IMG/VR virus record: IMGVR_UViG_3300031962_000002
Coordinates: 1-64,000 of that record
Reading direction: 5' to 3' (one strand)
From: a virus
DNA: 64,000 nt
The notes beneath the pieces are model-generated. The model searched no databases and was not told the DNA's origin. It worked only from the letters and a program-made list of their open reading frames with translations. The position numbers and the translations under genes are program-made. Positions within the stretch are counted from its first letter, which is position 1. Each line of letters starts with the position of its first letter. This document shows, in pieces, positions 43,801 to 52,000 of the stretch.

Positions 43801-46410
43801 GGTCCCGAGAACTTTAAAGCCCTTGCCAAAAGACTCTTCTTGTTTGGCTTCTTCGGGTTTAGGATTAGATATTTCACTCCCTTGAGTTGACGTTTGAGTA
43901 TTTTCATTGGTTATTTTATCTTTAAAAAATTGCGCTATATTTTTGTCTGAAATTTCATAGCCTGAATCAGTTTCAGTTAGATAATTAGTTAACTCACTGC
44001 CAGCCTTAAGTCTTATACTAACCGCTCTTTTGTCTTGTATAGGTTTTCCTTCTTTGTCATAAAACTGGACTATTCTGCTGCCATCATCTGTTTTTATTTC
44101 TTGACGAATACCATTTTCAAAATCAGTCTTTGTGGCTGTAGCATTTCCTATTTTTAATTCCTGTTTATTAATTTCTTCTCCAAGATCAGGAACATCAATT
44201 GTGCTTGTTGCTATCCCGTGTTTTTCTGATTCTTTCTTCCACTTTATTTTTTCCTCGGTATTGTCTCCGAGTGGTGCTTGTTGCTTTTCTTCTTCAGTCC
44301 GATTTTCTTGGGTAGTTTCATTCCCTTGGACGCTTGGTTCCACTCGTCCACGTTCACTCCCTGGTTCTCCAACTGCTTCTTGTGCATGTTGAAGTACGCT
44401 GCTTGTGCTTGGCTCTTGTATGGCATTTTGTTCCCCCTCCTTGGTTTTATTTTTTAGTTTGTAAACAAATGCTTTTTCTCCGTTTTCTAAAATGATGGTT
44501 GAACGTTCGTATTTCTCTTCCCAATTATCAAGTTTTTTTAACTGTTCTGGCGTAACCTCCAAAACTTCCCCTCTTAAATTCTTCCCTTCATCATGTTTAA
44601 TGTCAGGGAAAGATTTAATGTCAAATTTTTCATCGTTTGGAGCAATTGCCATTTCTGTCTTCACATGTTCACCTATTGCTTCTTTTCTTGTCTTTGGATC
44701 TTTTAAAGTGCCGTAAACAAATACTTTTTGTTTCCCCGTTTCTGGATTAACTGGAACTACTTCTGATGATGGCTTAGTCTCGAGAATTTTATCTTGCCGT
44801 ACTTTTTCCTCCCGATTGCTGCCGCTACTGCTCCCGGGTTGTTCACTCCCGGTTCGTGGCTCAATTTGTTCTTCAGTTTCTGAAAGCGGCCTCCCCCGCC
44901 CAGTTTCATTGACTTGTGGATTGTTTGTGATTTCATCTTTTTGTGATTTTGATTCGTTTGTTATTTTCTCTTGGTTGTTTTTAAAATTGCCAACGATATG
45001 ACCGCCTCCAATAATACCAATGGAACCATAAAATCCCTGTAATCCTTCCTCTCTCGATCTATTCCAATCAATGTCTTTTTCCCAATCAATGTCATCAACT
45101 TTCTTTCCACTTGCTAAAAGTGCCCCTATTTGTGAATTGGTGCCTTGCATGAACTCTGTTGCATATTCAGTTAATGGTTCTGCTAAAGCCTTAACGCCTT
45201 TTTTCCACATTGCCTCTGGGGCATGTTTCAATAACTCTTCTGTGGCTTTCTTTTTGATTATATTCTTAACACCTACACTAAATGCTTTAGTAGTTGTGAA
45301 TATTGATGATCCTAGATCAAGAACTCCATTTATTAACCCTACAACGTGAGCAACTTCTTTGGCTGGCTTGTCAAGATCCTTTTCAATAACTTCTTTTTCT
45401 GTTATTCCATAATTCTTAGCTATCGCTGAAACAGCCTCATCATAGGCACCTCCTTTTTCCATAAGATAACTTGATGCCCCGAGCGTAGCTACTGAGGTAG
45501 GAATATAACCTAACCCATTACCGATGGCTCCCCCAATATAGGATGCTATTCCAGATGAACCTTGCTTGGTGGCTTCTTCCCAATCTTTTGGTATTGCCTT
45601 CAAACCAGAATAATCACCCAGAAGTTTACTGGATTCCTCCTGAATTTTTTTTGCCTCTTCTAAGTGTGATATTTTTTTATTTATTGCCGCCGCTGTAAAT
45701 GATGGCCCTACTTTAATAATCTTACCCTCTTTTGTAATGACATCCCCACCTTTGCGCCATCCAGGATATTCCTCATCTGCTATTTTTTCAGCATATTTTC
45801 TTCGCGTCTCATCACTGGCAAATTCATTTAACACTGCATATTTTTCAGGATGAGTCCGGATAAGTTCATCTATGAAATCCGTTTTCTGATTGATAGCCTC
45901 ATTTTGTTGAATGTTTGCAGGAACATCATGCTTAAGTACCGAAATAAACTTTCTTCCTAAATCAAATAGTCCTCTGAATAGATTTTCTGTCGCACCTCCT
46001 CCATATTCCTTCAATGCTATATCATGAATGTTCTCTTCTGGAGTAGGCGTTAAAGTTACTTCTGGTGTTGGTGGTTGAGGTTTTGTTGGATCAATCTGCC
46101 CGCTTAATAATTGTTCTTCTGGCGAAGGACTTGGTGGCGTGATTGCCAACTCTGAACCAGTTGATAAAGGCTTTGTAACATCCAATTGACCAGGTAACGA
46201 AAAACTGAAAGTATCGTCTTTTTTTTTTACTTTGGATTCAAAGTCTGAATATTCTCCTAATTCAAATTCTTTACCAACTCCATTGTAAAATGCCTGTCTT
46301 TTAGTTGGATCTTGCAGTTTTTTAGTGAACTCATCTAGGGAACCAATGTCATATTTTTTTGACACGGCTTCATGCAACACCTTTATTTTATCGTCAGTAG
46401 GATCAATCAT
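34879..46410 (-). CDS. Giant polyvalent protein: cyclotransferase-like, N6-adenine methyltransferase-like and SNF2-type helicase domains
   Basis: 3843 residues. Approximate layout: 1-60 repeat-like N-terminus; ~300-480 hydrophobic helices; ~560-655 gamma-glutamylcyclotransferase-like (VFVYGTLKDP); ~1205-1290 methyltransferase (EGSVGTGRF AdoMet loop, SNIPFGS as NPPF-like motif); ~1880-2480 SNF2/DarB-type helicase (QVGAGKS Walker A, FVDESQQ motif II, GTGVNVQSK and QRNGRGIRR C-lobe); then long coiled coils; ~3250-3550 a virion-type domain with a hydrophobic helix (AYVMMGLFTAAIQAW). Known relatives: polyvalent and DarB-type proteins injected with phage DNA to block restriction. Neighbours resemble ejection proteins, so injection is inferred. 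A second, unrelated virion role is possible. Confidence 0.85.
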   Translation of the reverse strand: MIDPTDDKIKVLHEAVSKKYDIGSLDEFTKKLQDPTKRQAFYNGVGKEFELGEYSDFESKVKKKDDTFSFSLPGQLDVTKPLSTGSELAITPPSPSPEEQLLSGQIDPTKPQPPTPEVTLTPTPEENIHDIALKEYGGGATENLFRGLFDLGRKFISVLKHDVPANIQQNEAINQKTDFIDELIRTHPEKYAVLNEFASDETRRKYAEKIADEEYPGWRKGGDVITKEGKIIKVGPSFTAAAINKKISHLEEAKKIQEESSKLLGDYSGLKAIPKDWEEATKQGSSGIASYIGGAIGNGLGYIPTSVATLGASSYLMEKGGAYDEAVSAIAKNYGITEKEVIEKDLDKPAKEVAHVVGLINGVLDLGSSIFTTTKAFSVGVKNIIKKKATEELLKHAPEAMWKKGVKALAEPLTEYATEFMQGTNSQIGALLASGKKVDDIDWEKDIDWNRSREEGLQGFYGSIGIIGGGHIVGNFKNNQEKITNESKSQKDEITNNPQVNETGRGRPLSETEEQIEPRTGSEQPGSSSGSNREEKVRQDKILETKPSSEVVPVNPETGKQKVFVYGTLKDPKTRKEAIGEHVKTEMAIAPNDEKFDIKSFPDIKHDEGKNLRGEVLEVTPEQLKKLDNWEEKYERSTIILENGEKAFVYKLKNKTKEGEQNAIQEPSTSSVLQHAQEAVGEPGSERGRVEPSVQGNETTQENRTEEEKQQAPLGDNTEEKIKWKKESEKHGIATSTIDVPDLGEEINKQELKIGNATATKTDFENGIRQEIKTDDGSRIVQFYDKEGKPIQDKRAVSIRLKAGSELTNYLTETDSGYEISDKNIAQFFKDKITNENTQTSTQGSEISNPKPEEAKQEESFGKGFKVLGTNLEGDKVGEDKNGVRAVLKGNIVSSQPVHIIPGSGYHVATPEGEFLTKEEAKSHADEIAKKKGFENPSHLLNSVEKRTGEKFENVQDIPKETIEKVVNERELEKLTPKENVNKTGTVVGEGGSRTSSVNAERNAGEEKGGTEQGKGTGGEEANGNVSQPGESQPGDVRENGNEPAGEPSGGNEGRLRPELKDSEIQHNFVYPENWERTKNKTFSKRQAYTDNIAALEVINNLLDNPDSFATDEQKEALAKYNGLGPLGEILLSDNKLGKDWTKSNLEFFDDAQKLKSLLEDIGEKTGTKPLETAKSSTRNAYYTSLPVIRAIYEGLGAGGFEGGKILEGSVGTGRFIGGMPAAMSGNSRVKGVDMDVVSSLISKYLYPKASIINSPLQSASIPSNYYDLFVSNIPFGSAHVYDPQLDKRGGLWKQSQDKLHTYFFAKAIDSVRPGGYVAILTTSNILDTPGNQGTRDLINKETDFVGAVRLSSSAFNADAGTQVVTDIILLRKKITPSVPGVDQISNIVTQNVKHNNPALPNQDIQYNEYFKKNPENIFGTEFKAGGLYNAERGYTLVGEFDPTKVGEKLAEMAKKAPILERQAQEKDTLQTLQITPLGRMVSGGIVENEGKYYFVRDFDRDTGKYSIEEIGKGVMPAEKDMPILKAFVDTKKIYFDVLAKDKLNEDTKEERSRLRIALKNFIRIIKPSNLNSLAKGNKAINRILVSDPDFYAVSALEKSDGTFSDVVEKPIKRELNEFTKTEVPQEAIGFSINNYGKLNMPFIQKVLGEKSEEATIKRIKDEIFETPDEIVEKNEYLSGNVIEKLKQAEQWVKVDQKYERNVEALKKIIPMPIPKEQITFQLGASWIPLKYTQQFLDSVFGEGRVTVRYNKATDDYEVNSRVLGGDYEAFDPDGHRRGVDVVVKAAITKNVPDFYVTHSDGTKTPLPKLTQDVRDKAERLQNEFAGLIEADEKTGNELSKLYNEYFNGIVIKKFNGDHLTFPGMQGYDLNPHQKDAIMMIVQKMGGMVDHQVGAGKSLVMSVGAIKMKEIGLVNKPLITTMKSVVPGMMDQIKAQYPEKKILAPTDKDFSAANRQRLFAQIANNDWDLVIITHENLGTIPLPAEFESQYIEGEIEELRSAMSEMNADKSDKWAVKQAKALEERVANLKTRLEKLQDKGVGASRTDFGTMGVDMLFVDESQQMKNLNFVTKLRNVSGMGTAKGSKRASNLKMVTRYLQNMHGGDKGIVFASGTPISNSLVEVYNIFQYLRPSLLKKLQMVSLDQFLKNFALITSQMEKNVAGVIKNKTRLTKFVNVPELASLYSEISDVRGEHNLKLEKPEIKGGKPEIILIPQSETVRMITKAIYDASKSASIAPLKSIGINPQGDAEKALGLVLTTLGTKASIDPRLVFPHQKADGGKLFKVADEVKKIYDEEAEKKGTQLVFADMGTPKNKNAKLGDRVHDQVIEMYGEEVLNEIPNTDTIWKQTEQSAIKQKLIDILEVDPSEADFIIEEANNVNSFNVYDALKNLLVSKGIPEKEIAFIHDAPTKKLKEELFDKVNKGQVRVLLGSTQKMGTGVNVQSKIAAMHHVDVGWRPSDLEQRNGRGIRRGNSYKEVAIKYYGTQETIDSYRFDLLSRKQSGIDSFRAGAKGLREMDFEDGESMTMSEFAAAISGDTRILDLEKLKSKAEKLRNRVESTKRANIMRSRRIDEAKKFVDYTREERRIVNDLADRIVKNIKLEEVEEESKDEKGKVKKVTTVVAKFKGEVNGQEYDTANPKQRQEFYQALSERANDAMHSTYRRQIGTIGGIDVYARQNEGYKDARVDLGDDTVTNKNISPVAIIKRTQAINPLTLRIAVQATIRDIRIDISQSEKEYKDALSNLKSAEGVKEVAAKEEDIKELAETEEKRNKLSAELKAESEKQSEEKLPEEPKNSLEDIIAENSKKNAEENFEGFSGAMTTGLPIKPIGKVKKAPSNNALLAIIAQSGKTREELERQLNEEVKIGDQEVDERIDKAAAPAPENMEKTWGEAITGVKNWATQHFKFLDAKTWPREANILREFETLYPWAKGNANQYVKTMVEGMTPQQYKIFSMRIILADMQESIKKGLNMVGPDGKLPFGFNDADQVDRALTKYDIFMKGDPRIQRAFDMREEFMAEFKRQLIESGLLDENDIESYYHRRVLEYHAENEHKSILFGKDIADKKRDFQKRRKGTRGLDYSTNFIETEFKVVSEGMYEMEKQRILKDLVAPFEKQLNAISAEFKKHFDAQLASIEKQFGEDSKEVKQYIDGKRALKRNYLFDNLPEGFTFYRVSEDNRLFWGKTVSQKTIDRAIDQAEDNDNAGLSDALAIVDELISGLKSGLMVGPKRKQYMIPTQLAEQLEELAKNETVSAPTGLATKITSAWKQLMILSPTRMLRYNLNNFGSDLDRLIQVEPKIAKYAKEATGELWRYLKYGETTPQLLEAMRGDVINSGFQISELADISKEKWAEALQSDSPSIENILGKEGMKKLAIKIKDAPGNLWDKYMKAVSPYVQFRENILRYAAYKLAVEKTAKGEAFYWASPADQIRKITDVRQKNAKLARDVFGDYMNLSQGAHQMRRVLLPFYSWFEVNMKTHLNLLKNASSPQAQRDIIKSAVSRGIPSVAFKMARAYVMMGLFTAAIQAWNKFAFGLYGGDEDDEKRLRATKIKGLQLIVGVRDGHIITVPIQGAFYDFIDFFGLWSIGDDLERIFTGGQPVKETVKTAKGIGTNMLNKGVQLVNPLPKALFELGSGQSYYPDITNPTPINDKWEYLFKSMTLGDEYNYALSDKPKRESYLSRKFHNSLLREFDTEQLSYYAAKKIINNYEGGDVGGSKGETGNPTRADQKDAEYKFMLALRYGKYDDADKWLGEFLQKGGNPANIKQKLRSSNPFAGVKKVPIKGEPVSEWIDLYHILNDENYHPQTHFGRQITSEDKFTLKEAMNYYERIIKNAKEYKAHPVLTPVE

Positions 46411-47792
46411 TAAAATCCGGGTATTTTAATTTTTCCTGTTTTAGGCTTAGTCTTTTCTTCTGCCTTTCTTTTTTCATTTATATAGGTAGGATATTCTTCT
46501 CCAATGGCTGTCTTTTTATTGATCTCATCCATTCTTTGAGATAGAGCAACTTTGGCTTGACGTTTTTCTTCTTCTGTATTTATCGGAAGATAAACTGATG
46601 CTTTACTCTTCGCCCCACCGAAAATGTTGAATGTCTGATTACCCTCTGCATCGGTTTGTGGCATCCCACTCACATAATCAAGTTTGATGAATTTTCCTTT
46701 TGTTCCCTTATCATTCTTGCTAGCGTATTCTGCTCGCACGTCGCTGGCTAACTTGCCGAAATACGAAAGGACATCTTTCCCTGAATCTCCAGAAACAACA
46801 CGATTTAAAAGTTCATCTCTTCCTTCCAAGTCTGCTTTCTGATTTCTGTATCCGTAGCCTCCAAAATGATAATACCTACGGTCAGCCTCATTTTGTTTGA
46901 ATCCTAATTGAGGTCTATTTTTAACTTCCTTCGGATCGTAACCTTCAAGCAATGCAGTCAGGTACTTCTTATTCTGTTCAATTGTGCCATTTGGTACATC
47001 TTTAGCTACGAGTTTAGACAACATAGGATCTTGCATTGCCTGGATGTAAACATCGTCGGTCATGTTGATCTTTGGCATTCCAGTTCTCGGGTCCATAATA
47101 ATTCTACCTTTGTCATCCTGCGCGATTCCAAGTTTTGTTTTTGTGTCTTGAATGTTGTATTGCTGGCCTAGTGGATTAAACATATCAGTGTAGTACTGAT
47201 TCACTTTTTCCGGTAATCCTTTCATAAAATTAAGAGCAACACCTTGTTTGTCGTAATTATTTGGATGGTCAACAATGCTTTGTAATTGATTCATCCCTGC
47301 TCGAATGTCATTATCTGGTTTCAGTTTCCCAGTATTGTCATATAGAACATCGCGGAGTACGCTTCTTGATTCTGGTTTATAAATCCCAGATTTGATATTG
47401 TCTTCGATTATTTTGCTTGCGGCATCATAGTCGTTTTTCCAATTGTCTGTTTCGGCGATGTAGGAATTCACTTCTCCTTGACCTCTTCGGATATCACGTT
47501 CAGCCATCGATATTTTTCGTGGATCATTTTGAGCGGCATCAATAACGGAATACGATTTTTCTCTGTGATTATTGACGTAATCGGATATTCTTTGCTTCAA
47601 AGGATCGAACTTTGCTTCGGGCTTGTACTTATCCATGTAATCATGGAGTGCGTCGCGATCTTTCTTGGCTTGCTCTGCCTTTAACGCTTCGTTTTTTTGA
47701 CGTTGCGCTTGTTGACCGATGTACACTTGAAGAGGATTTATACTCCCTCCAAGTATGGTTGCGTTGCCTAGTTCTTCACTTGCAGAGGCCAT
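46410..47792 (-). CDS. Putative ejection (internal virion) protein (460 aa)
   Basis: Highly charged helical protein (QRQKNEALKAEQAKKDRDA, then KRQAKVALSQRMDEINKK) with a short beta section and a basic C-terminus (KPKTGKIKIPGF). It lies between a small glycine/glutamine-rich protein and the giant polyvalent protein with TAATG coupling, matching the order of T7-like internal virion proteins (small, medium, giant). No sequence family recognised; the role is inferred from order and composition. Confidence 0.55.
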   Translation of the reverse strand: MASASEELGNATILGGSINPLQVYIGQQAQRQKNEALKAEQAKKDRDALHDYMDKYKPEAKFDPLKQRISDYVNNHREKSYSVIDAAQNDPRKISMAERDIRRGQGEVNSYIAETDNWKNDYDAASKIIEDNIKSGIYKPESRSVLRDVLYDNTGKLKPDNDIRAGMNQLQSIVDHPNNYDKQGVALNFMKGLPEKVNQYYTDMFNPLGQQYNIQDTKTKLGIAQDDKGRIIMDPRTGMPKINMTDDVYIQAMQDPMLSKLVAKDVPNGTIEQNKKYLTALLEGYDPKEVKNRPQLGFKQNEADRRYYHFGGYGYRNQKADLEGRDELLNRVVSGDSGKDVLSYFGKLASDVRAEYASKNDKGTKGKFIKLDYVSGMPQTDAEGNQTFNIFGGAKSKASVYLPINTEEEKRQAKVALSQRMDEINKKTAIGEEYPTYINEKRKAEEKTKPKTGKIKIPGF

Positions 47793-47798
47793 TCATTT

Positions 47799-48503
47799 TT
47801 ATTGGTTAGCCCATCCGTTATTTCTCCATCCACCCCATTGTTGCATTCCAAATCCTCTTCTTAATTTTTGATTAAAATAAGGTTGATTAAAATAAGGTTG
47901 ATTGAAATTTGGATTGTATTGTTGAGGATTGCTGTCATCCATTGTTGGGTATTTGGCTTTGATTTGTGCTGTGGCTCCCTTGTTGCCTTTTGCTGACATT
48001 CCAACAAGGGCCGTGCTAGCTAAATTATTTATGCCACTGTAAATGTTTGTATTTCCGGCATTGTTCAATGCCGCTTTGGTTTGGATGTACTGATTTTGGT
48101 TTATACGGTCATTCCCAGCTAATTGAGCGTTTGCATTTGACAATCGACCAAAGGCATTTTCACTGAATTGCTGGCCTTGAGCGGCAATTCGGCTGTTGGC
48201 ATCTTGCGCTTGTTGCGTGGCCCCTGCTGACACAGCAGCTATTTTATTGGCATCTCCACCAAACATACGCTGGGCGCCAGCTATTTGATTGGCTGCAAGT
48301 CTCCGGTTCTGCTCTTCTGCGAAAGCGGCCCCAGGAGCACGTCTGGAATAAGCCTGCTGCATCGCCAAGTCTTTATTCATCAAAAGCTGTGGCGGCACGT
48401 AGTTGCTTTTTTGCAGATTAGATGCTTTATTTTTTTGGTTTATACCGCTTCCTATCTGATAGGCTGCGGATGCGGCTGTTACTCCTGCTGCGATCCACGA
48501 CAT
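47799..48503 (-). CDS. Putative internal virion protein with NQPYF repeats (234 aa)
   Basis: An alanine/glycine/glutamine-rich protein beginning MSWIAAGVTAASAAYQIGSG, like the membrane-insertion helix of small podovirus ejection proteins (T7 gp14-like). The C-terminus carries tandem NQPYF units (repeat at 47868-47912) and a Gln/Gly/Trp tail. First of the likely three-protein ejection set. Function inferred. Confidence 0.58.
   Translation of the reverse strand: MSWIAAGVTAASAAYQIGSGINQKNKASNLQKSNYVPPQLLMNKDLAMQQAYSRRAPGAAFAEEQNRRLAANQIAGAQRMFGGDANKIAAVSAGATQQAQDANSRIAAQGQQFSENAFGRLSNANAQLAGNDRINQNQYIQTKAALNNAGNTNIYSGINNLASTALVGMSAKGNKGATAQIKAKYPTMDDSNPQQYNPNFNQPYFNQPYFNQKLRRGFGMQQWGGWRNNGWANQ
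47868..47912 (-). repeat. Three 15-bp coding repeats (NQPYF)
   Basis: Two identical 15-bp units TTGATTAAAATAAGG (plus strand) and a third diverged unit TTGATTGAAATTTGG, coding three successive NQPYF/NQPNF-type pentapeptides. Likely slippage-generated and variable in copy number between strains. Confidence 0.9.
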
Positions 48504-48519
48504 CTTGATATTGAGTTAT

Positions 48520-49017
48520 TCATTTCAAAAACAGTATTTTACGTATAAAACTAAGGAATTTCCGCTTCTTTCGAAACTTGTCGTATTGGGCGTAATCTTT
48601 GGCTATCACAATATCCTCCAATTTGTCCAAATCTTGGGTGTTATCAGGATTGTAGTGAACGGTGATCCAACACAAGTCAGTTACGGAATAAAGGGCTCTT
48701 TTTGTACCTGGTGGTGAAATCATCGACAGTGGGCCAGTTAATCGTTCGTGGCCGCCTGACTCGGTGTACACATCTACTGTGCCAGACATCAAAAAATTTG
48801 GATGCGAATGTTTGTGTATTTTCCCTGTAATCAACATCCCGGCTGGAATGCGAATTTCTCTAACATAAATACCATCGGCGAAAGTATGCTTTAATGGACA
48901 TATCACGTTATCACCTTGAAATGATCCTTCAATTTCTTTGATTTTGTCTTCGACGTCGAAAATCTTTTCTCTTCTGATCAATTCGGCCTCTTCTTTTTTT
49001 AATGCTACGCTTTTCAT
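48520..49017 (-). CDS. Cupin-domain protein (165 aa)
   Basis: A single cupin barrel. Motif 1 is IHKHSHPNFLMSGTVDVYTE with metal ligands His68, His70, His72 and a Gly-rich turn. The start is coiled and the tail basic (FRKKRKFLSFIRKILFLK). Its start overlaps the large nozzle-like gene stop (ATGA), so it is co-expressed with the tail apparatus. Cupins bind metals and sugars, but no substrate is apparent. It may be a virion-associated sugar-binding or enzymatic module; unproven. Confidence 0.68.
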   Translation of the reverse strand: MKSVALKKEEAELIRREKIFDVEDKIKEIEGSFQGDNVICPLKHTFADGIYVREIRIPAGMLITGKIHKHSHPNFLMSGTVDVYTESGGHERLTGPLSMISPPGTKRALYSVTDLCWITVHYNPDNTQDLDKLEDIVIAKDYAQYDKFRKKRKFLSFIRKILFLK

Positions 49018-52000
49018 GGGTTGGATTGCATTGAAGGCGTGTAATAAACAGTAATCGACTTCATCGGATTACGATCAGTTCCGTTGTAAACTACAGTCAT
49101 AAAGGCGCTCTGTCCTCTCACTCTTCTGGCGGAGTTATATTTTGATTGAATTAAGGCATTTGGACCAGTGAAATTCTGATCCTGCATCCATCGGAAGAAA
49201 GCCGATCTCCATACTCGGTCACTTTCTCTTAGTATAAAGTCCGAGTAATTTATTTGAGTTTGCAGGGTATCACCATTCTTGTGGTACAACTGGATAATCA
49301 CTTCATTTGAACCGCTTGTCACGTAAATATTTTCCACATCTACTTCAACGCCATCCCAGATGTGAATGAGTGTGCGAAGTGGCGAAAACTCCATATCTAG
49401 TTGACGATTATACTGCACTCCAAAGAACTTGTTGTAATTTCCTTCAATGCTTTGAATCCAGCATCCCCCGTTAAGGAAAGCAAATTGATTTTGGTTTAAA
49501 ACTCCAAAAAATTCAGGCAACATGCTACTTTGAAATATCCATGAATTAGATTTCTCATGGAAGTATAGCGTAATGCCTGAAGGTCCAGAAGTGTCAATGA
49601 AACTAATGCAGTAACAGTCGTATTGAGGATCCCAGCCTGCTATTATTCGGCTTGTTGCAAGGGTGGCATGGGTGTTACAAAGAGTGCTTATAAGTCCCTT
49701 AACGCCATAGTCTGAAATTACATAAAGACCATCCTGGGCTCGGCGAACAACAACTCCTTTTCTAATATCCAGGTAATATACCTTCCCTTCTCTTGCTACT
49801 ACACTGGCTGGATGGAGTGATCCGTGCCCTCCTAAATACTTTCTCGCATCTCCAATTACATTATCTGTCTTTGTCAAAAACAAATTCGCGTTTGATGTCT
49901 GCACAAATCCCTGTCCTACATAAACCGCTTCTGTCTCTACTTCTTGAACCGCGACAAGGACTTCGCCTGCTTCCGCTAGTCTGGTTCCGGCGCCATTTTC
50001 AATAGGAAGTGCTTGTTCATCTAAGGCATAGAAAGTATTAAGACCAAGGAAATTGGCATTCAGGATGAACTGTTGCCCAAATCTAAGATATGTGTACTTG
50101 TTGATTTGTCGTGAATCGCTTTTGACCAATGATCGCCCAGCATCGGTTATCCACTGCGGAAATACTTTCTCCCAAACGGACATATCTTCGAGTGGTTGTA
50201 GAAATGATGAGTTTGGTTGAACAATGTAGGCATTAGATGCTGCAAATGGGTCTGTTGCGCTGTACGATCCACCGCCAGTAGGAGGGCAACTATATATTTC
50301 GTGAATGCCTATTTCAATGTCACCATCCAAATCAAAGGTTGTCCCATTGATATTTGTAATTCCGGTTTCAAAAAATGGCGCTTGAGTTGCCTTTATTGGG
50401 GTATATATCTGAAATCTGAAATTTGTAGATAGTGTGGTGCTTAATGGATTTAATTCTGATAGAACTCTGGTAAACACAAATCTGCCATCTTGGGCTAAAA
50501 TTTCCACGTCAATGACATGATAGGTGTTATCTAAATTTAAGTAATCATAAATTTTTATTCTGTCACCGGCATTAAACGTGTATCCTCTTTTCTCCTTTGT
50601 GAGTGCTGATATGTCGATAGCGGTTCCTTCGGCTGCAATAGCTGATAAATCTTTGTTGTATGTGTAAACTCCAGAGCCATCTTGTTTATAAAAATAAATG
50701 TCTTGTGTGAATTGAGACAGAAAAAAGCTACTTGTTAACTCCTTTGTACACACAATGCTCCTTCTAACCGCCCACGTTGGAATGTCAGCCGCTATCGCTG
50801 TTAAATCGACATGTATTTTATACTTATTATTTGATTCTGGAATTGTAATCGTGTTATCACATTTCACCCCTGAATGTCTTCCGGCAAAATCAAAAAACAT
50901 AACACCTACATTGTACCTTCCTCCGCCTTTTGCTACTCGAATAACTTTTGTTACGCTTTCTCCATTGACAAAATTAGGAGTGACATTGGTCAATGAAAGT
51001 GTTACTTGTGTCGTTGTGTTGTGGGTGTAACCTTCCGTGTTGTTGAAAAGAAATGTCCTGTTCTTAAATATTTTTAGAGATTTTGTTTTCAGTGGGATGT
51101 TGTCGTTCCAAACAAATGTGTCGGCATCTGGAACAGTGAATAGATAACTGGTATTGTAGAAAGTATGTGACGATGTGAATGCGCCTGTTTTCTCTATTTT
51201 ATAAACGAAAAATTCATTTGAACCATTAACTCTAACGGCATACTCAATTTGAATTACTGTGGCTGGCGGAGTGACAGGTCTTGTGATCGTCATGTAATTC
51301 GGACCAGTGAGATTAGTTCTAACTACAGTCCCTCCGATGGGAACGTTTAAGAACCATACTTGCGAAAAATTTTTAACCCCTCCTTTTACATACACTGTTG
51401 TTGGCGTTGAACTAATATCTGGTGAATCTGTAGCCTTGGTCCATGCTCCTGTTGCTTTAACCCAAATTCCATTTTCACCAATATTTGTCTGATTTGTTAA
51501 AAGAATCCTGTCTCCAACTGTTGGCGTGACTTCTCCGTCCACAGCATAATTGCCTGTTACAGCTTGATTCACATGTGATGCATAATCTACATCAATCCCA
51601 GTTGGATGTAACCATCCATTGCAAACTAAACTTGCCGAGTTAAATACGCTATAGTCGTAGTCTTCATAGACATACCGGTAGAAAAACTGAAAATAACTTC
51701 CTGAAATAAAGTTTATTGAAGTTGAAGTATCGTATCCAAGTGCCCATGTTAAAGGAGCAAGCGGAGGTGGTTTTATAAACGTCAATTCAACGGCAAGCGG
51801 AGTATATGTTCCCCCTGCAATTGCCTTCAATACGTTTATTTTCTGAATATCGATCCCATTGTTAGTAAATATCAGAATATCCCCGACGATGTCCATGTCC
51901 ACAAAATCAGTCTGTGCCCATGCGAATAATGCCGTCCGCATGACCAATGTGATAGCGCCTGTTGCACCTGAATATTGGTAGATTGAATTGTTTGCTGCTG

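Noticed and set aside
34879-46410. Virion RNA polymerase (as in N4-type or crAss-like phages)
   Set aside because: No polymerase motif was seen; methyltransferase and SNF2-helicase motifs are present instead.
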